A stretch of 45,348 bases of DNA from a virus, in the IMG/VR virus record IMGVR_UViG_3300020159_002317, positions 1-45,348 of that record. One strand, given 5' to 3'. Each line of letters begins with the position of its first letter. Position 1 is the first letter of the stretch. This document shows, in pieces, positions 1-6,185 of the stretch. Both the position numbers and the translations under genes were made by a program. The notes under the pieces are model-generated. The model saw nothing but the letters and a program-made list of their open reading frames with translations, had not been told where the DNA came from and ran no database searches.

Positions 1-36
1 AGTTACATGCAGGTTCGAGTCCTGTCTGGCGCTCCA
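1..36 (+). tRNA. 3' end of a tRNA (truncated by window edge)
   Basis: The T arm (GCAGG, loop TTCGAGT, CCTGT), the 3' acceptor strand CTGGCGC, discriminator T and an encoded CCA at 34-36 are present. The anticodon lies outside the window, so the isotype is unknown. Confidence 0.9.
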
Positions 37-41
37 TTTAT

Positions 42-119
42 GGCGATCATAGCTCAATTGGCCAGAGCACGAGATTGTGATTTTCGGGGTTACGGGTTCG
101 AGTCCCGTTGGTCGCCCCA
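42..119 (+). tRNA. tRNA-His (anticodon GTG)
   Basis: Full cloverleaf with anticodon loop TTGTGAT. The acceptor has eight pairs because G42 acts as the extra G(-1) opposite C73 (116), the hallmark of tRNA-His. CCA is encoded at 117-119. Confidence 0.95.
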
Positions 120-125
120 TTTATT

Positions 126-196
126 TTAAAGTATGGGTCATGTTTGAACCCTGGAATTGGTTCGTCCATCCGCGGATTAGGTTACCGCTGCTTTAA
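126..196 (+). ncRNA. Cloverleaf-like RNA without CCA
   Basis: This fills the spacer between tRNA-His and tRNA-Trp. A closing helix TTAAAG/CTTTAA (126-131 with 191-196) encloses three 4-bp hairpins, each with a 9-nt loop: GGGT/ACCC (135-151), TGGA/TCCA (152-168) and GCGG/CCGC (172-188). It is tRNA-sized (71 nt) but lacks a T loop, an anticodon-like 7-nt loop and CCA. It could be a decayed tRNA, a stable small RNA, or chance pairing. Confidence 0.4.
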
Positions 197-203
197 TAAA
201 AAT

Positions 204-277
204 ACGGATATAGTGTAATGGTAGCACGAATCTCTCCAAAAGATTCTGTCAGGGTTCAAGTCCTTGTATCCGTGCCA
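204..277 (+). tRNA. tRNA-Trp (anticodon CCA)
   Basis: Acceptor ACGGATA/TATCCGT, anticodon stem AATCT/AGATT around loop CTCCAAA, T loop TTCAAGT, discriminator G and encoded CCA at 275-277. Confidence 0.95.
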
Positions 278-280
278 ATT

Positions 281-344
281 TGCGATAGAGGGATTTTAGT
301 CTCCACGCTTGTAGTGACCTGATAAGCGGTCACAATCGCATCCA
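281..344 (+). ncRNA. Short tRNA-like RNA ending in CCA
   Basis: A 64-nt element follows tRNA-Trp at once. It has an acceptor-like helix TGCGAT/ATCGCA (281-286 with 335-340), T341 in the discriminator position and CCA at 342-344. A T-arm-like hairpin GTGACC/GGTCAC (314-333) has an 8-nt loop, and a weak hairpin (288-303) lies 5' of it. There is no full cloverleaf, so a normal tRNA is unlikely. Confidence 0.45.
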
Positions 345-346
345 AT

Positions 347-413
347 TTTGATAGTTAGCACACCCTTAATGAGGTCAGCTTTAATAGACTTGGGTACGGA
401 ATCAACTATCAAA
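347..413 (+). ncRNA. Small RNA closed by a 10-bp stem
   Basis: TTTGATAGTT (347-356) pairs perfectly with AACTATCAAA (404-413). Inside, ACCC/GGGT (362-365 with 392-395) and AGGTC/GACTT (372-376 with 387-391) stack into one arm. There is no CCA. It may be an independent small RNA or the 5' domain of the large structured region that follows. Confidence 0.4.
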
Positions 414-1276
414 TTAATTTCTTCTGTGTTTATGCAGACCGTTACATTCGCCGACTAAGGTAAGCTCCATGTTGCTAAGAAACTGGGCAATCATATATTT
501 AAAAGATTGCGTTCCTTTAGGGGGTTTAAGAGAGTAACGCATACAAGTGCATTCATCTTCTGGAAATGTTCTGGAAGACTTGTATGGCAGAAGGATCCAA
601 TTTACTGCACACGGACAAGGCTTTGGCCCGATTAGGTTGCACTAATAATGTAACTAAAAACGAATGCAAGGACGGAATAAAGCCGCCCGCGTCAAATAGG
701 GATGGGTAGCGCGTGGTGATGCAGTAATTAATTTTGAATAGCAGCTCGGAGTGTAGAAGATTGTTTCCATCTTCGGTACGAGCATGGGGTCTAACCATCA
801 GCGGAAAAACGTCGAAGTAACGAAAAGCCTCTGGGTTCATAACAATAGGTTTATTGGGAAACATTAAACTTGTTGGAATCTATGCGTAAATAGGAAACTC
901 GCTGGAGTGTAGTCATATAAAGCAAAACTACATCTATTCAATTAATTTTTGATGAGGAGGTTGGCCTAGAGGCAGCAATCCTATAATGAGTAGAGTCCGT
1001 ACTCCCAGCAAGTAAAAGTGCAGCGATGAATTCTTGAATTCTGCATTTCCCATTACCAACTATAATGGTTTTGTTTGGAGGTAATTCAGACGAGAACCGA
1101 TAAGAACTAGGGAATTGACCTTAGCTCGGTGCCGAAACAGTAAGCGCAAGTATAATTGTTAAATACTTGGCCGCGAAACGGTATTAGCTCTTTTGGCGTA
1201 ATAGCACACTCTTCAAATTAATTTAACACACGCAGTAGTCCTCTTGATTTATATCAATGACAATAATGGCTGCGTG
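414..1276 (+). ncRNA. Candidate large structured RNA (about 860 nt)
   Basis: This gene-free stretch lies between tRNA-Trp and tRNA-Asp and is full of clean hairpins. Examples: GCAATC/GATTGC (487-510); ATACAAGT/ACTTGTAT (541-585) with CTTCT/GGAAG inside; long-range TTACTGC/GCAGTAA (602-608 with 721-727); GCTCG/CGAGC (744-783) enclosing GAAGAT/ATCTTC; CAATA/TATTG (843-856); TGTAG/CTACA (908-932); GAGTA/TACTC (988-1004); CCATT/AATGG (1050-1068); CAAGTAT/ATACTTG (1147-1169). A 3' hairpin CACGCAG/CTGCGTG (1229-1276) ends 9 nt before tRNA-Asp. Known giant phage RNAs of the GOLLD and ROOL classes sit beside tRNAs and are 600-800 nt, so class membership is plausible, but I have not matched any consensus. 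The only long ORF (553-864, - strand) has no ribosome site and no recognisable product. Confidence 0.5.
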
Positions 1277-1285
1277 AAACTTTAT

Positions 1286-1359
1286 GGGGGTATGGTATAT
1301 AGGTATTACATTAGCTTGTCACGCTAGTTAAGCGAGTTCGAGTCTCGCTACTCCCGCCA
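1286..1359 (+). tRNA. tRNA-Asp (anticodon GTC)
   Basis: Acceptor GGGGGTA/TACTCCC, anticodon stem TTAGC/GCTAG around loop TTGTCAC, T loop TTCGAGT, discriminator G and encoded CCA. Confidence 0.95.
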
Positions 1360-1365
1360 TTTTAC

Positions 1366-1447
1366 AGAGGGTTAAGGGTACTGCCACCGGACATACGCGG
1401 TGGGTTCACGTAGCCTAATACGCACACATGACCAAACACCCTCTCCA
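1366..1447 (+). ncRNA. tRNA-sized RNA ending in CCA
   Basis: AGAGGGT (1366-1372) pairs with ACCCTCT (1438-1444), followed directly by CCA (1445-1447). Inside are a hairpin CCACC/GGTGG with a 10-nt loop and a smaller CGTA/TACG hairpin. There is no canonical D or T arm. It is flanked tightly by tRNA-Asp and tRNA-Lys, as if part of the same processed transcript. Confidence 0.45.
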
Positions 1448-1451
1448 TTTT

Positions 1452-1528
1452 GGGAATATAGCTCAACTGATTAGAGCTCTCGCCTCTTAAGCGATAGGTT
1501 CCGGGTTTGAGTCCCGGTGTTCCCACCA
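1452..1528 (+). tRNA. tRNA-Lys (anticodon CTT)
   Basis: Acceptor GGGAATA with 3' TGTTCCC, D arm GCTC/GAGC, anticodon loop CTCTTAA, T arm CCGGG/CCCGG with loop TTTGAGT, discriminator A and encoded CCA. Confidence 0.93.
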
Positions 1529-1539
1529 ATTTTACGTTA

Positions 1540-1566
1540 GGTAAGAGCGCGACTTCTTACCCACCA
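1540..1566 (+). ncRNA. Minihelix with CCA tail
   Basis: Perfect 7-bp hairpin GGTAAGA/TCTTACC (1540-1546 with 1555-1561), loop GCGCGACT, then CA and CCA (1564-1566). It resembles a coaxial acceptor/T-arm minihelix. No U-run follows, so it is not an ordinary terminator. Function unknown. Confidence 0.35.
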
Positions 1567-1568
1567 TT

Positions 1569-1646
1569 TTCTAGTAAGATCTAACACGTGTAAGTCCATA
1601 CGGGGAGGCAACCCCTAAAAGGTGACGGAAGATTGCCCTACTAGAA
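1569..1646 (+). ncRNA. Small RNA closed by an 8-bp stem
   Basis: TTCTAGTA (1569-1576) pairs with TACTAGAA (1639-1646). Inside is hairpin GGGG/CCCC. GGCAA in that loop could instead pair with downstream TTGCC, giving a possible pseudoknot. It is tRNA-sized (78 nt), has no CCA, and ends about 55 nt before the next gene. Confidence 0.35.
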
Positions 1647-1688
1647 TTCATTTATTTACTGGGTAGTATTTAAAAGTACACTGCTCTG

Positions 1689-1696
1689 CATAAATA
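1689..1696 (+). promoter_or_regulatory. T4-type late promoter box CATAAATA
   Basis: CATAAATA ends 5 nt before the ATG at 1702. In T4 this spacing would put the transcription start on the A of the ATG. Confidence 0.65.
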
Positions 1697-1701
1697 TATT
1701 T

Positions 1702-2316
1702 ATGAAACGAATACCTCTTAAAGAAAAATATGACTGGAACAAAATACAAGCTATGTATAACAACGGGTCGTCATTAGTAGATATTGCAAACACAGGCATT
1801 GCAAGTACAGGGGCTTTATTAAGAGGTAGGAAATCTGGTTATTTAGTAGTTATTAACGACCGTGAAAAAATAAGTGTACGTTACAAACATAAGCGACCAA
1901 GACATCTTACTTTAGAACATAAAAATAAAATAAGTGAAACTGTTTCTGACAAGGTAAAAAATAATAACTGGCACTATTCTTTTTCTAATACCCGCACTTA
2001 TAAGTTTAATTCTAAATATGCTGGAAAAGTAAACCTAATGGGGTTATGGGAATTACGATATGCAGAGTATCTTGATAACAATAATATAAAATGGCGACGC
2101 CCAACCGAAAAATTTAAATATTGTTACCGGGAATTAAAAAGAGGTTACGGTTTTTATACCCCGGATTTTTATTTAATAGACAAAGACCTATGGGTAGAAA
2201 TTAAAGGCTTTCAAACAAACAAAGATATAGCAAAATGGGAGCAGTTCCCTTACACATTAAAAGTGTTAAAAGGTAGAGACCTCAAACACGTTTTAAATTT
2301 AAATGTAATAATATAA
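1702..2316 (+). CDS. PD-(D/E)XK homing-type endonuclease
   Basis: A 204-aa protein. The N-terminal part looks like a DNA-binding region, and around residues 69-84 (LTLEHKNKISETVSDK) it resembles a NUMOD3 motif, which is typical of homing endonucleases. The C-terminal half carries a PD-(D/E)XK-like nuclease signature: E117, TPDF at 153-156 and EIKG at 166-169, with D155, E166 and K168 as likely metal/catalytic residues. It sits alone inside the tRNA array with its own late-promoter box and no ribosome-binding site. Phage homing nucleases often invade tRNA clusters. Family placement is from motifs only; a Vsr-like homing nuclease is a close alternative. Confidence 0.7.
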   Translation: MKRIPLKEKYDWNKIQAMYNNGSSLVDIANTGIASTGALLRGRKSGYLVVINDREKISVRYKHKRPRHLTLEHKNKISETVSDKVKNNNWHYSFSNTRTYKFNSKYAGKVNLMGLWELRYAEYLDNNNIKWRRPTEKFKYCYRELKRGYGFYTPDFYLIDKDLWVEIKGFQTNKDIAKWEQFPYTLKVLKGRDLKHVLNLNVII

Positions 2317-2321
2317 TTTTT

Positions 2322-2397
2322 TGATAGGTAGTTCAATTGGTAGAACCCGCGACTGTTAATCGCGTAGTTGAAAGTTCAAATCTTTCCCTATCAGCCA
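2322..2397 (+). tRNA. tRNA-Asn (anticodon GTT)
   Basis: Acceptor TGATAGG/CCTATCA, anticodon stem GCGA/TCGC around CTGTTAA, T loop TTCAAAT, discriminator G, encoded CCA. It begins 6 nt after the endonuclease stop codon. Confidence 0.95.
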
Positions 2398-2401
2398 CTT
2401 T

Positions 2402-2427
2402 TACTTGATATACAATATATACAAGTA
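2402..2427 (+). other. Spacer hairpin
   Basis: TACTTG/CAAGTA (2402-2407 with 2422-2427) with an AT-rich loop lies between tRNA-Asn and tRNA-Pro. It could be a processing signal. No U-run follows. Confidence 0.3.
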
Positions 2428-2439
2428 GTTATATGTTTT

Positions 2440-2516
2440 CGGCGATTAGCTTAGTCTGGTAGAGCGCCTGGTTTGGGACCAGGAGGTCGCAGGTTCGAAT
2501 CCTGCATCGCCGACCA
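2440..2516 (+). tRNA. tRNA-Pro (anticodon TGG)
   Basis: Acceptor CGGCGAT/ATCGCCG, anticodon stem CCTGG/CCAGG around TTTGGGA, T arm GCAGG/CCTGC, discriminator A, encoded CCA. Confidence 0.96.
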
Positions 2517-2522
2517 TTTTAT

Positions 2523-2596
2523 TGGCTTGTGGTGTAATGGTAACACAGCAAACTTTGACTTTGCTTTTTTTGGTTCAAATCCAAACAAGCCAGCCA
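2523..2596 (+). tRNA. tRNA-Gln (anticodon TTG)
   Basis: Acceptor TGGCTTG/CAAGCCA, anticodon stem GCAAA/TTTGC around CTTTGAC, T loop TTCAAAT, discriminator G, encoded CCA. Confidence 0.94.
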
Positions 2597-2630
2597 CTTG
2601 ATTTAAACGTATAATATATTAAATTAATAC

Positions 2631-3197
2631 ATGGACCATTTTCATTATAAGATTCCGGGTTGGTTTACGTTTCCGCAGCTATATTCTTATATGGTTGATC
2701 ATTACGATTCTGGTTCTCGCTTTGTTGAAGTTGGATCTTTCCAGGGTGCATCTATGGCATATCTTGCTGTAGAAGTTATTAACTCTAAAAAAGATATTAA
2801 GCTTACTGCAGTAGACATTTGGAACCGCTACACCATTGATGGTTTAGGTCTCAAGCATCCAGATAGTGTACCAGAAGATTTTGTTTATCATTTATACAAA
2901 GAGAACATTAAACCAGTTGAGCATATTGTTGAATCTTTAAGAATGGATTCTTATGAAGCATCTAAACGTTTTGCAGATGAATCTCTAGACTTTATCTTTA
3001 TTGATGCCAACCACGTTTATGAAGCAGTAATGATGGATTTGAGCTTGTGGTTTCCCAAACTTAAAAAAGGTGGTCATATTGCTGGTCACGATTATAATAA
3101 CGATGAAGGGGTACGGAGAGCTGTAAAAGAGTTTTTCTATAAAGATGATGATAGTCTTTATGTCGGGGAACAATGCTGGTGTTTCTTTAAACAATGA
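2631..3197 (+). CDS. Class I SAM-dependent methyltransferase
   Basis: A 188-aa protein of the Methyltransf_24 type. Motif I is FVEVGSFQG (31-39), the acidic residue after strand 2 is in VDIW (61-64), and FIFIDANHVYEAV followed by GGHIAGHDY marks the later strands. Members act on small molecules or sugars; the substrate here is unknown. A TATAAT hexamer at 2610-2615 may serve as promoter. The stop codon overlaps the next start (ATGA), so it is translationally coupled to the cupin gene, and a second methyltransferase follows. This suggests a three-gene sugar or metabolite modification unit inserted between tRNAs. Confidence 0.8.
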   Translation: MDHFHYKIPGWFTFPQLYSYMVDHYDSGSRFVEVGSFQGASMAYLAVEVINSKKDIKLTAVDIWNRYTIDGLGLKHPDSVPEDFVYHLYKENIKPVEHIVESLRMDSYEASKRFADESLDFIFIDANHVYEAVMMDLSLWFPKLKKGGHIAGHDYNNDEGVRRAVKEFFYKDDDSLYVGEQCWCFFKQ

Positions 3198-3562
3198 CCC
3201 GTTTATCAGGATTTGTTAAAAAAGGTTGGGGGAGTGAGTTTATCTGGGCCACTAACGACAAGTACTGTGGTAAGTATATGAACTTTAATGCTGGGGCAAA
3301 GTTCTCTATGCATTTTCATGCTGTTAAAGATGAAACCTGGTACGTACTATCAGGTACCTTTAAAGTTAATTTAATTAACCCCAAGGATGCTAGTATGAGA
3401 ACGGTTACACTTAATACTGGAGATACTTGGCGTAATGAACCTCTTTACCCTCACCAGTTAGTATGTGTTGAAGACGGTACTATTATAGAGGTATCAACCC
3501 CGGACAGTGTTGAAGATAATTACCGGGTGATGCCTGGAGATAGTCAAACTTCGAATAAATAA
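3194..3562 (+). CDS. Cupin, sugar-isomerase-like
   Basis: A 122-aa single-domain cupin. The first motif gives metal ligands H40, H42 and E47 (MHFHAVKDETWYVLSG) and the second contributes H87 (PHQLV). The GWGSE start and overall pattern resemble the C-terminal cupin of mannose-6-phosphate isomerase/guanylyltransferase-type enzymes, so sugar-phosphate isomerisation is a reasonable guess. It overlaps the preceding methyltransferase by 4 nt and is followed after 9 nt by another methyltransferase, so the three are probably co-expressed. Substrate unknown. Confidence 0.75.
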   Translation: MTRLSGFVKKGWGSEFIWATNDKYCGKYMNFNAGAKFSMHFHAVKDETWYVLSGTFKVNLINPKDASMRTVTLNTGDTWRNEPLYPHQLVCVEDGTIIEVSTPDSVEDNYRVMPGDSQTSNK

Positions 3563-3571
3563 AATTTACAA

Positions 3572-4231
3572 ATGAACTATACCGATAGAATTACAAACGC
3601 CATTAGTCAAGCAGACGCTGGTATCTCTAAAGTTAGCCAAGCTGTTCTCGAACTTGATGGTATGTCAAGTAATCGTACCCGTCACTTTTTTAATAACCTC
3701 ATTAAAGAGGACACTCGTTATCTTGAAATCGGTACCTGGAAAGGTTCTACTTTAATTTCTGCCCTATATGATAACAACCCAGAGTATCATATCGCAATTG
3801 ATAACTTTACCCAATTTGCAGGCCCTCGTTTAGACTTTCATAAGAACTGCCGTCAGCTCTTAAAGTATCAAAATAGAGCTAATTTCTTAGATACTGATTG
3901 TTTTAAAATTAACCCTAAAGACTTTGGTATTGAGAACATTAATACCTATTTTTACGACGGAGAACACAGTTACGAAAATCAGCGTAAAGCTATCAATCAC
4001 TATTATAGCTGCTTAACTGAAGAGTTTATTCTAATTGTAGACGATTACAATTGGGAAGAAGTACAGCGCGGCACAATTGATGGATTAAAGGATAAGAACG
4101 TTGAAGTTAAATACCAAGTTCATCTACCTGCCAATACCGTAACTGTACCTGGCCCCCATGGTCCAATGATTTTCGGCGACAAAGAATTATGGTGGAATGG
4201 CCTATTTGTTGCCCACTGTAAGAAACTATAA
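3572..4231 (+). CDS. Class I SAM-dependent methyltransferase
   Basis: A 219-aa protein of the same broad type as the gene at 2631. Motif I is YLEIGTWKGST (50-60), the post-strand-2 acid is in AIDNF, then TYFYDGEHSY and LIVDDYNW. It has a longer N-terminal helical cap than its neighbour. It is last in a run with the upstream methyltransferase and cupin; tRNA-Ser begins 6 nt after its stop. Substrate unknown; neighbouring heptose and glycan genes make a carbohydrate plausible. Confidence 0.78.
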   Translation: MNYTDRITNAISQADAGISKVSQAVLELDGMSSNRTRHFFNNLIKEDTRYLEIGTWKGSTLISALYDNNPEYHIAIDNFTQFAGPRLDFHKNCRQLLKYQNRANFLDTDCFKINPKDFGIENINTYFYDGEHSYENQRKAINHYYSCLTEEFILIVDDYNWEEVQRGTIDGLKDKNVEVKYQVHLPANTVTVPGPHGPMIFGDKELWWNGLFVAHCKKL

Positions 4232-4237
4232 GCATAC

Positions 4238-4327
4238 AGAAGGGTGGCAGAGTGGTCTAATGCGCATGCTTGGAAAGCATGTGTTCTCGAAAGGGGACCG
4301 GGGGTTCGAATCCCTCTCCTTCTGCCA
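4238..4327 (+). tRNA. tRNA-Ser (anticodon GGA)
   Basis: Class II tRNA with a long variable arm (TTCTCGAAAGGGGA). Acceptor AGAAGGG/TCCTTCT, anticodon stem CATGC/GCATG around TTGGAAA, discriminator G, encoded CCA. Confidence 0.95.
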
Positions 4328-4337
4328 GTTTAATTTA

Positions 4338-4425
4338 GGAAGGATGGCTGAGTGGTTTAAAGCAATAGATTACTAATCTGTCGAAGCGTAAGTTTCCGGG
4401 GGTTCGAATCCCTCTCCTTCCGCCA
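4338..4425 (+). tRNA. tRNA-Ser (anticodon ACT)
   Basis: Class II tRNA with a long variable arm. Acceptor GGAAGGA/TCCTTCC, anticodon stem ATAGA/TCTGT around TTACTAA, discriminator G, encoded CCA. The usual bacterial anticodon for AGY codons is GCT, so A34 is unusual. Confidence 0.9.
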
Positions 4426-4430
4426 TATTT

Positions 4431-4506
<76 letters not shown>

Positions 4507-4509
4507 CTA

Positions 4510-5157
4510 TTATTTTAATACAACCTGTTTACCGCTTACGTTGTTTCGTTTTAACACTTCAACGTACTTTGCATCAACATAATTGGGGTTATAATACCAA
4601 TCTTCGTAAATATATCCCTCATCACTAGTAACATCTACACAAAGTATTTCATAACCTTTAGATTTTAATAAAGCTCTTGAGTTTGCTCTGTGGGTATCCC
4701 CAAAACGATAGAAATCGTGTTCGTATGTTATAACTGAAAACTCTATCGTGTTAAACGGGATATTCTCAAGGCATTTATAGGTTATATCAGCTGGTTCCAA
4801 GTCTAAAGACAGATAATCGACTTTACTAGTACCAAGTAGTTTAATTACTTGATTAAAATCTAGCTTTGTAGCATCTTGGCATAATACCTTACTTTTACGA
4901 TTATTATACGTATCTGTATAGCTTTTATCTAGATCTACTGATAGACCGGTCCAATTAAACTTAGATTCTAGCAAATAGGTATTGTTAATGCGTTCGGGAT
5001 GATTACATCCTAAATCGAGATATACTCCATTTTCTTTTCCATTTAAACAAGACAGAACAAATAGGTCTTGGGCTTGTTGACTATAATTACCTTCAACTCT
5101 ATCTAAATTTGCAAACGGTAAAATTAAGTCACCTTTGTTAAATTGCTTTATAAACAT
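4510..5157 (-). CDS. FkbM-family methyltransferase
   Basis: A 215-aa protein. GVYLDLGCNHPERINNTYLLE (from residue 44) matches the FkbM methyltransferase pattern: motif I plus the conserved asparagine/threonine/leucine segment. VDYLSLDLEP and IEFSVITYEH follow as the later strands. FkbM enzymes methylate hydroxyls of sugars or polyketides. It is transcribed against its tRNA neighbours and diverges from the gene at 5190. TGTAAATA ends 5 nt before its ATG, so its mRNA may be leaderless. Substrate not deducible. Confidence 0.75.
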   Translation of the reverse strand: MFIKQFNKGDLILPFANLDRVEGNYSQQAQDLFVLSCLNGKENGVYLDLGCNHPERINNTYLLESKFNWTGLSVDLDKSYTDTYNNRKSKVLCQDATKLDFNQVIKLLGTSKVDYLSLDLEPADITYKCLENIPFNTIEFSVITYEHDFYRFGDTHRANSRALLKSKGYEILCVDVTSDEGYIYEDWYYNPNYVDAKYVEVLKRNNVSGKQVVLK

Positions 5158-5162
5158 TTAGT

Positions 5163-5170
5163 TATTTACA
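5163..5170 (-). promoter_or_regulatory. Late promoter box TGTAAATA
   Basis: Lies 5 nt upstream of the ATG at 5157 on the minus strand, back to back with the TATAAATA box of the divergent gene. Confidence 0.55.
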
Positions 5171-5176
5171 ATTCGG

Positions 5177-5184
5177 TATAAATA
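5177..5184 (+). promoter_or_regulatory. T4-type late promoter box TATAAATA
   Basis: Exact T4 late consensus, ending 5 nt before the ATG at 5190. Confidence 0.7.
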
Positions 5185-5189
5185 TATCT

Positions 5190-5384
5190 ATGTCGGAAAT
5201 GACCGCTAACAATCTAGTTATTCGTAGAATGGTTGATAAACATCGATCATATACGGCTATTTTCTTAAAGGGTGAAGAGCCTAAGATATTTCCTACTAGT
5301 GACCGAGAACATGCTCGTATATTAGAGATATACAAGCAGGATAGACCTTACGAAAATATTATAAATGATTTTAGTGACTTTTAA
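5190..5384 (+). CDS. Small hypothetical protein (64 aa)
   Basis: A 64-aa charged protein with no recognised domain, signal peptide or membrane segment. An exact T4-like late promoter box sits 5 nt before its ATG and there is no Shine-Dalgarno sequence. The following gene starts just after it and has its own promoter box inside or beyond this gene's end. Confidence 0.65.
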   Translation: MSEMTANNLVIRRMVDKHRSYTAIFLKGEEPKIFPTSDREHARILEIYKQDRPYENIINDFSDF

Positions 5385-5394
5385 CGGATATCTT

Positions 5395-5402
5395 CATAAA
5401 TA
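5395..5402 (+). promoter_or_regulatory. T4-type late promoter box CATAAATA
   Basis: Ends 7 nt before the ATG at 5410; this favours 5410 over the upstream in-frame ATG at 5365. Confidence 0.6.
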
Positions 5403-5409
5403 TGAATAT

Positions 5410-6060
5410 ATGAACGGCAGTCATAAAAAATTAGCATACATTTATTTAACTGAAATGGCGTACGGTATGGGTGCAGATAGTACCCCTATTACTAAAGATG
5501 CTCTTTTGCAAATAATTAAAGACTTTGACAAATCAGATGTGGGTACACGCCCGATTAGTTTTACTTCAGTAACTAACCCGGTTTATCGTAAAACAGGTTT
5601 TCCTTATAAAGCATTATATAAAGTAGGCCAAACTGCGGGTATGCTTGGTACAGACTATAGCGGGAATGTTAATCGTCAGAGAGAAAGAGAAGGTAAACCT
5701 GCCGATTTCGCAGCGCAGCAATCTAGTACTATTAAGGAATGGATCTCTCCTTCAATCGGTATTACTCACAAAGGTAATGTTGTAATTAAATACCGTCCTT
5801 TAGCACCTTCACCGAGCTTTTGGGTTGTACAAAATAATGACGGTACGTTTGTAGAGGTCTCTAAAGAAGAAGCTCTTAAATATATAACCCCAACAGCAGG
5901 AGCACCTAATCAAGGGGTTGAGAAAGAAATTTCATATAGAACGTACGGCATTGATAAACTTGTCGCAGTAAATTTTCTTAAAAATGAATATATGGTTAGT
6001 GATGCTGATCCTACCCGTCTTGAAGTGTTTAGTTTGGTAAAAGATAAAGTTAAATCTTAA
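5410..6060 (+). CDS. Hypothetical phage protein (216 aa)
   Basis: No family recognised. The protein begins MNGSHKKLAY and is soluble, with a short polar middle (QREREGKPADFAAQQ). An upstream in-frame ATG at 5365 would add 15 residues and overlap the previous gene by 20 nt. I prefer 5410 because a CATAAATA box lies 7 nt upstream, as at other starts in this genome. tRNA-Gly follows after about 40 nt. Confidence 0.65.
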   Translation: MNGSHKKLAYIYLTEMAYGMGADSTPITKDALLQIIKDFDKSDVGTRPISFTSVTNPVYRKTGFPYKALYKVGQTAGMLGTDYSGNVNRQREREGKPADFAAQQSSTIKEWISPSIGITHKGNVVIKYRPLAPSPSFWVVQNNDGTFVEVSKEEALKYITPTAGAPNQGVEKEISYRTYGIDKLVAVNFLKNEYMVSDADPTRLEVFSLVKDKVKS

Positions 6061-6101
6061 TTTTTAGTTGTTTTTTCGTTTCCGAGAGTAAATACTTGCA
6101 T

Positions 6102-6176
6102 GCGGGATTAATTCAGTGGTAGAATATCTCCTTGCCAAGGAGGATGCCGTCGGTTCGAACCCGACATCCCGCTCCA
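6102..6176 (+). tRNA. tRNA-Gly (anticodon GCC)
   Basis: Acceptor GCGGGAT/ATCCCGC, anticodon stem TCTCC/GGAGG around TTGCCAA, T arm GTCGG/CCGAC, discriminator T, encoded CCA. Confidence 0.96.
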
Positions 6177-6185
6177 TTTTAAGTA

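Noticed and set aside
553-864. 103-aa minus-strand ORF
   Set aside because: No ribosome site or promoter box, no recognisable protein pattern, opposite to all flanking RNA genes, and it lies across clear RNA hairpins; treated as chance.
950-1010. Possible tRNA near 957-1010
   Set aside because: A D-arm-like GCC/GGC hairpin and TACTCCCAGCA end are present, but no acceptor pairing or T arm; better explained as part of the large structured region.
1540-1566. Rho-independent terminator
   Set aside because: No U-run follows; the hairpin ends in CACCATTTTC within a continuing RNA array.
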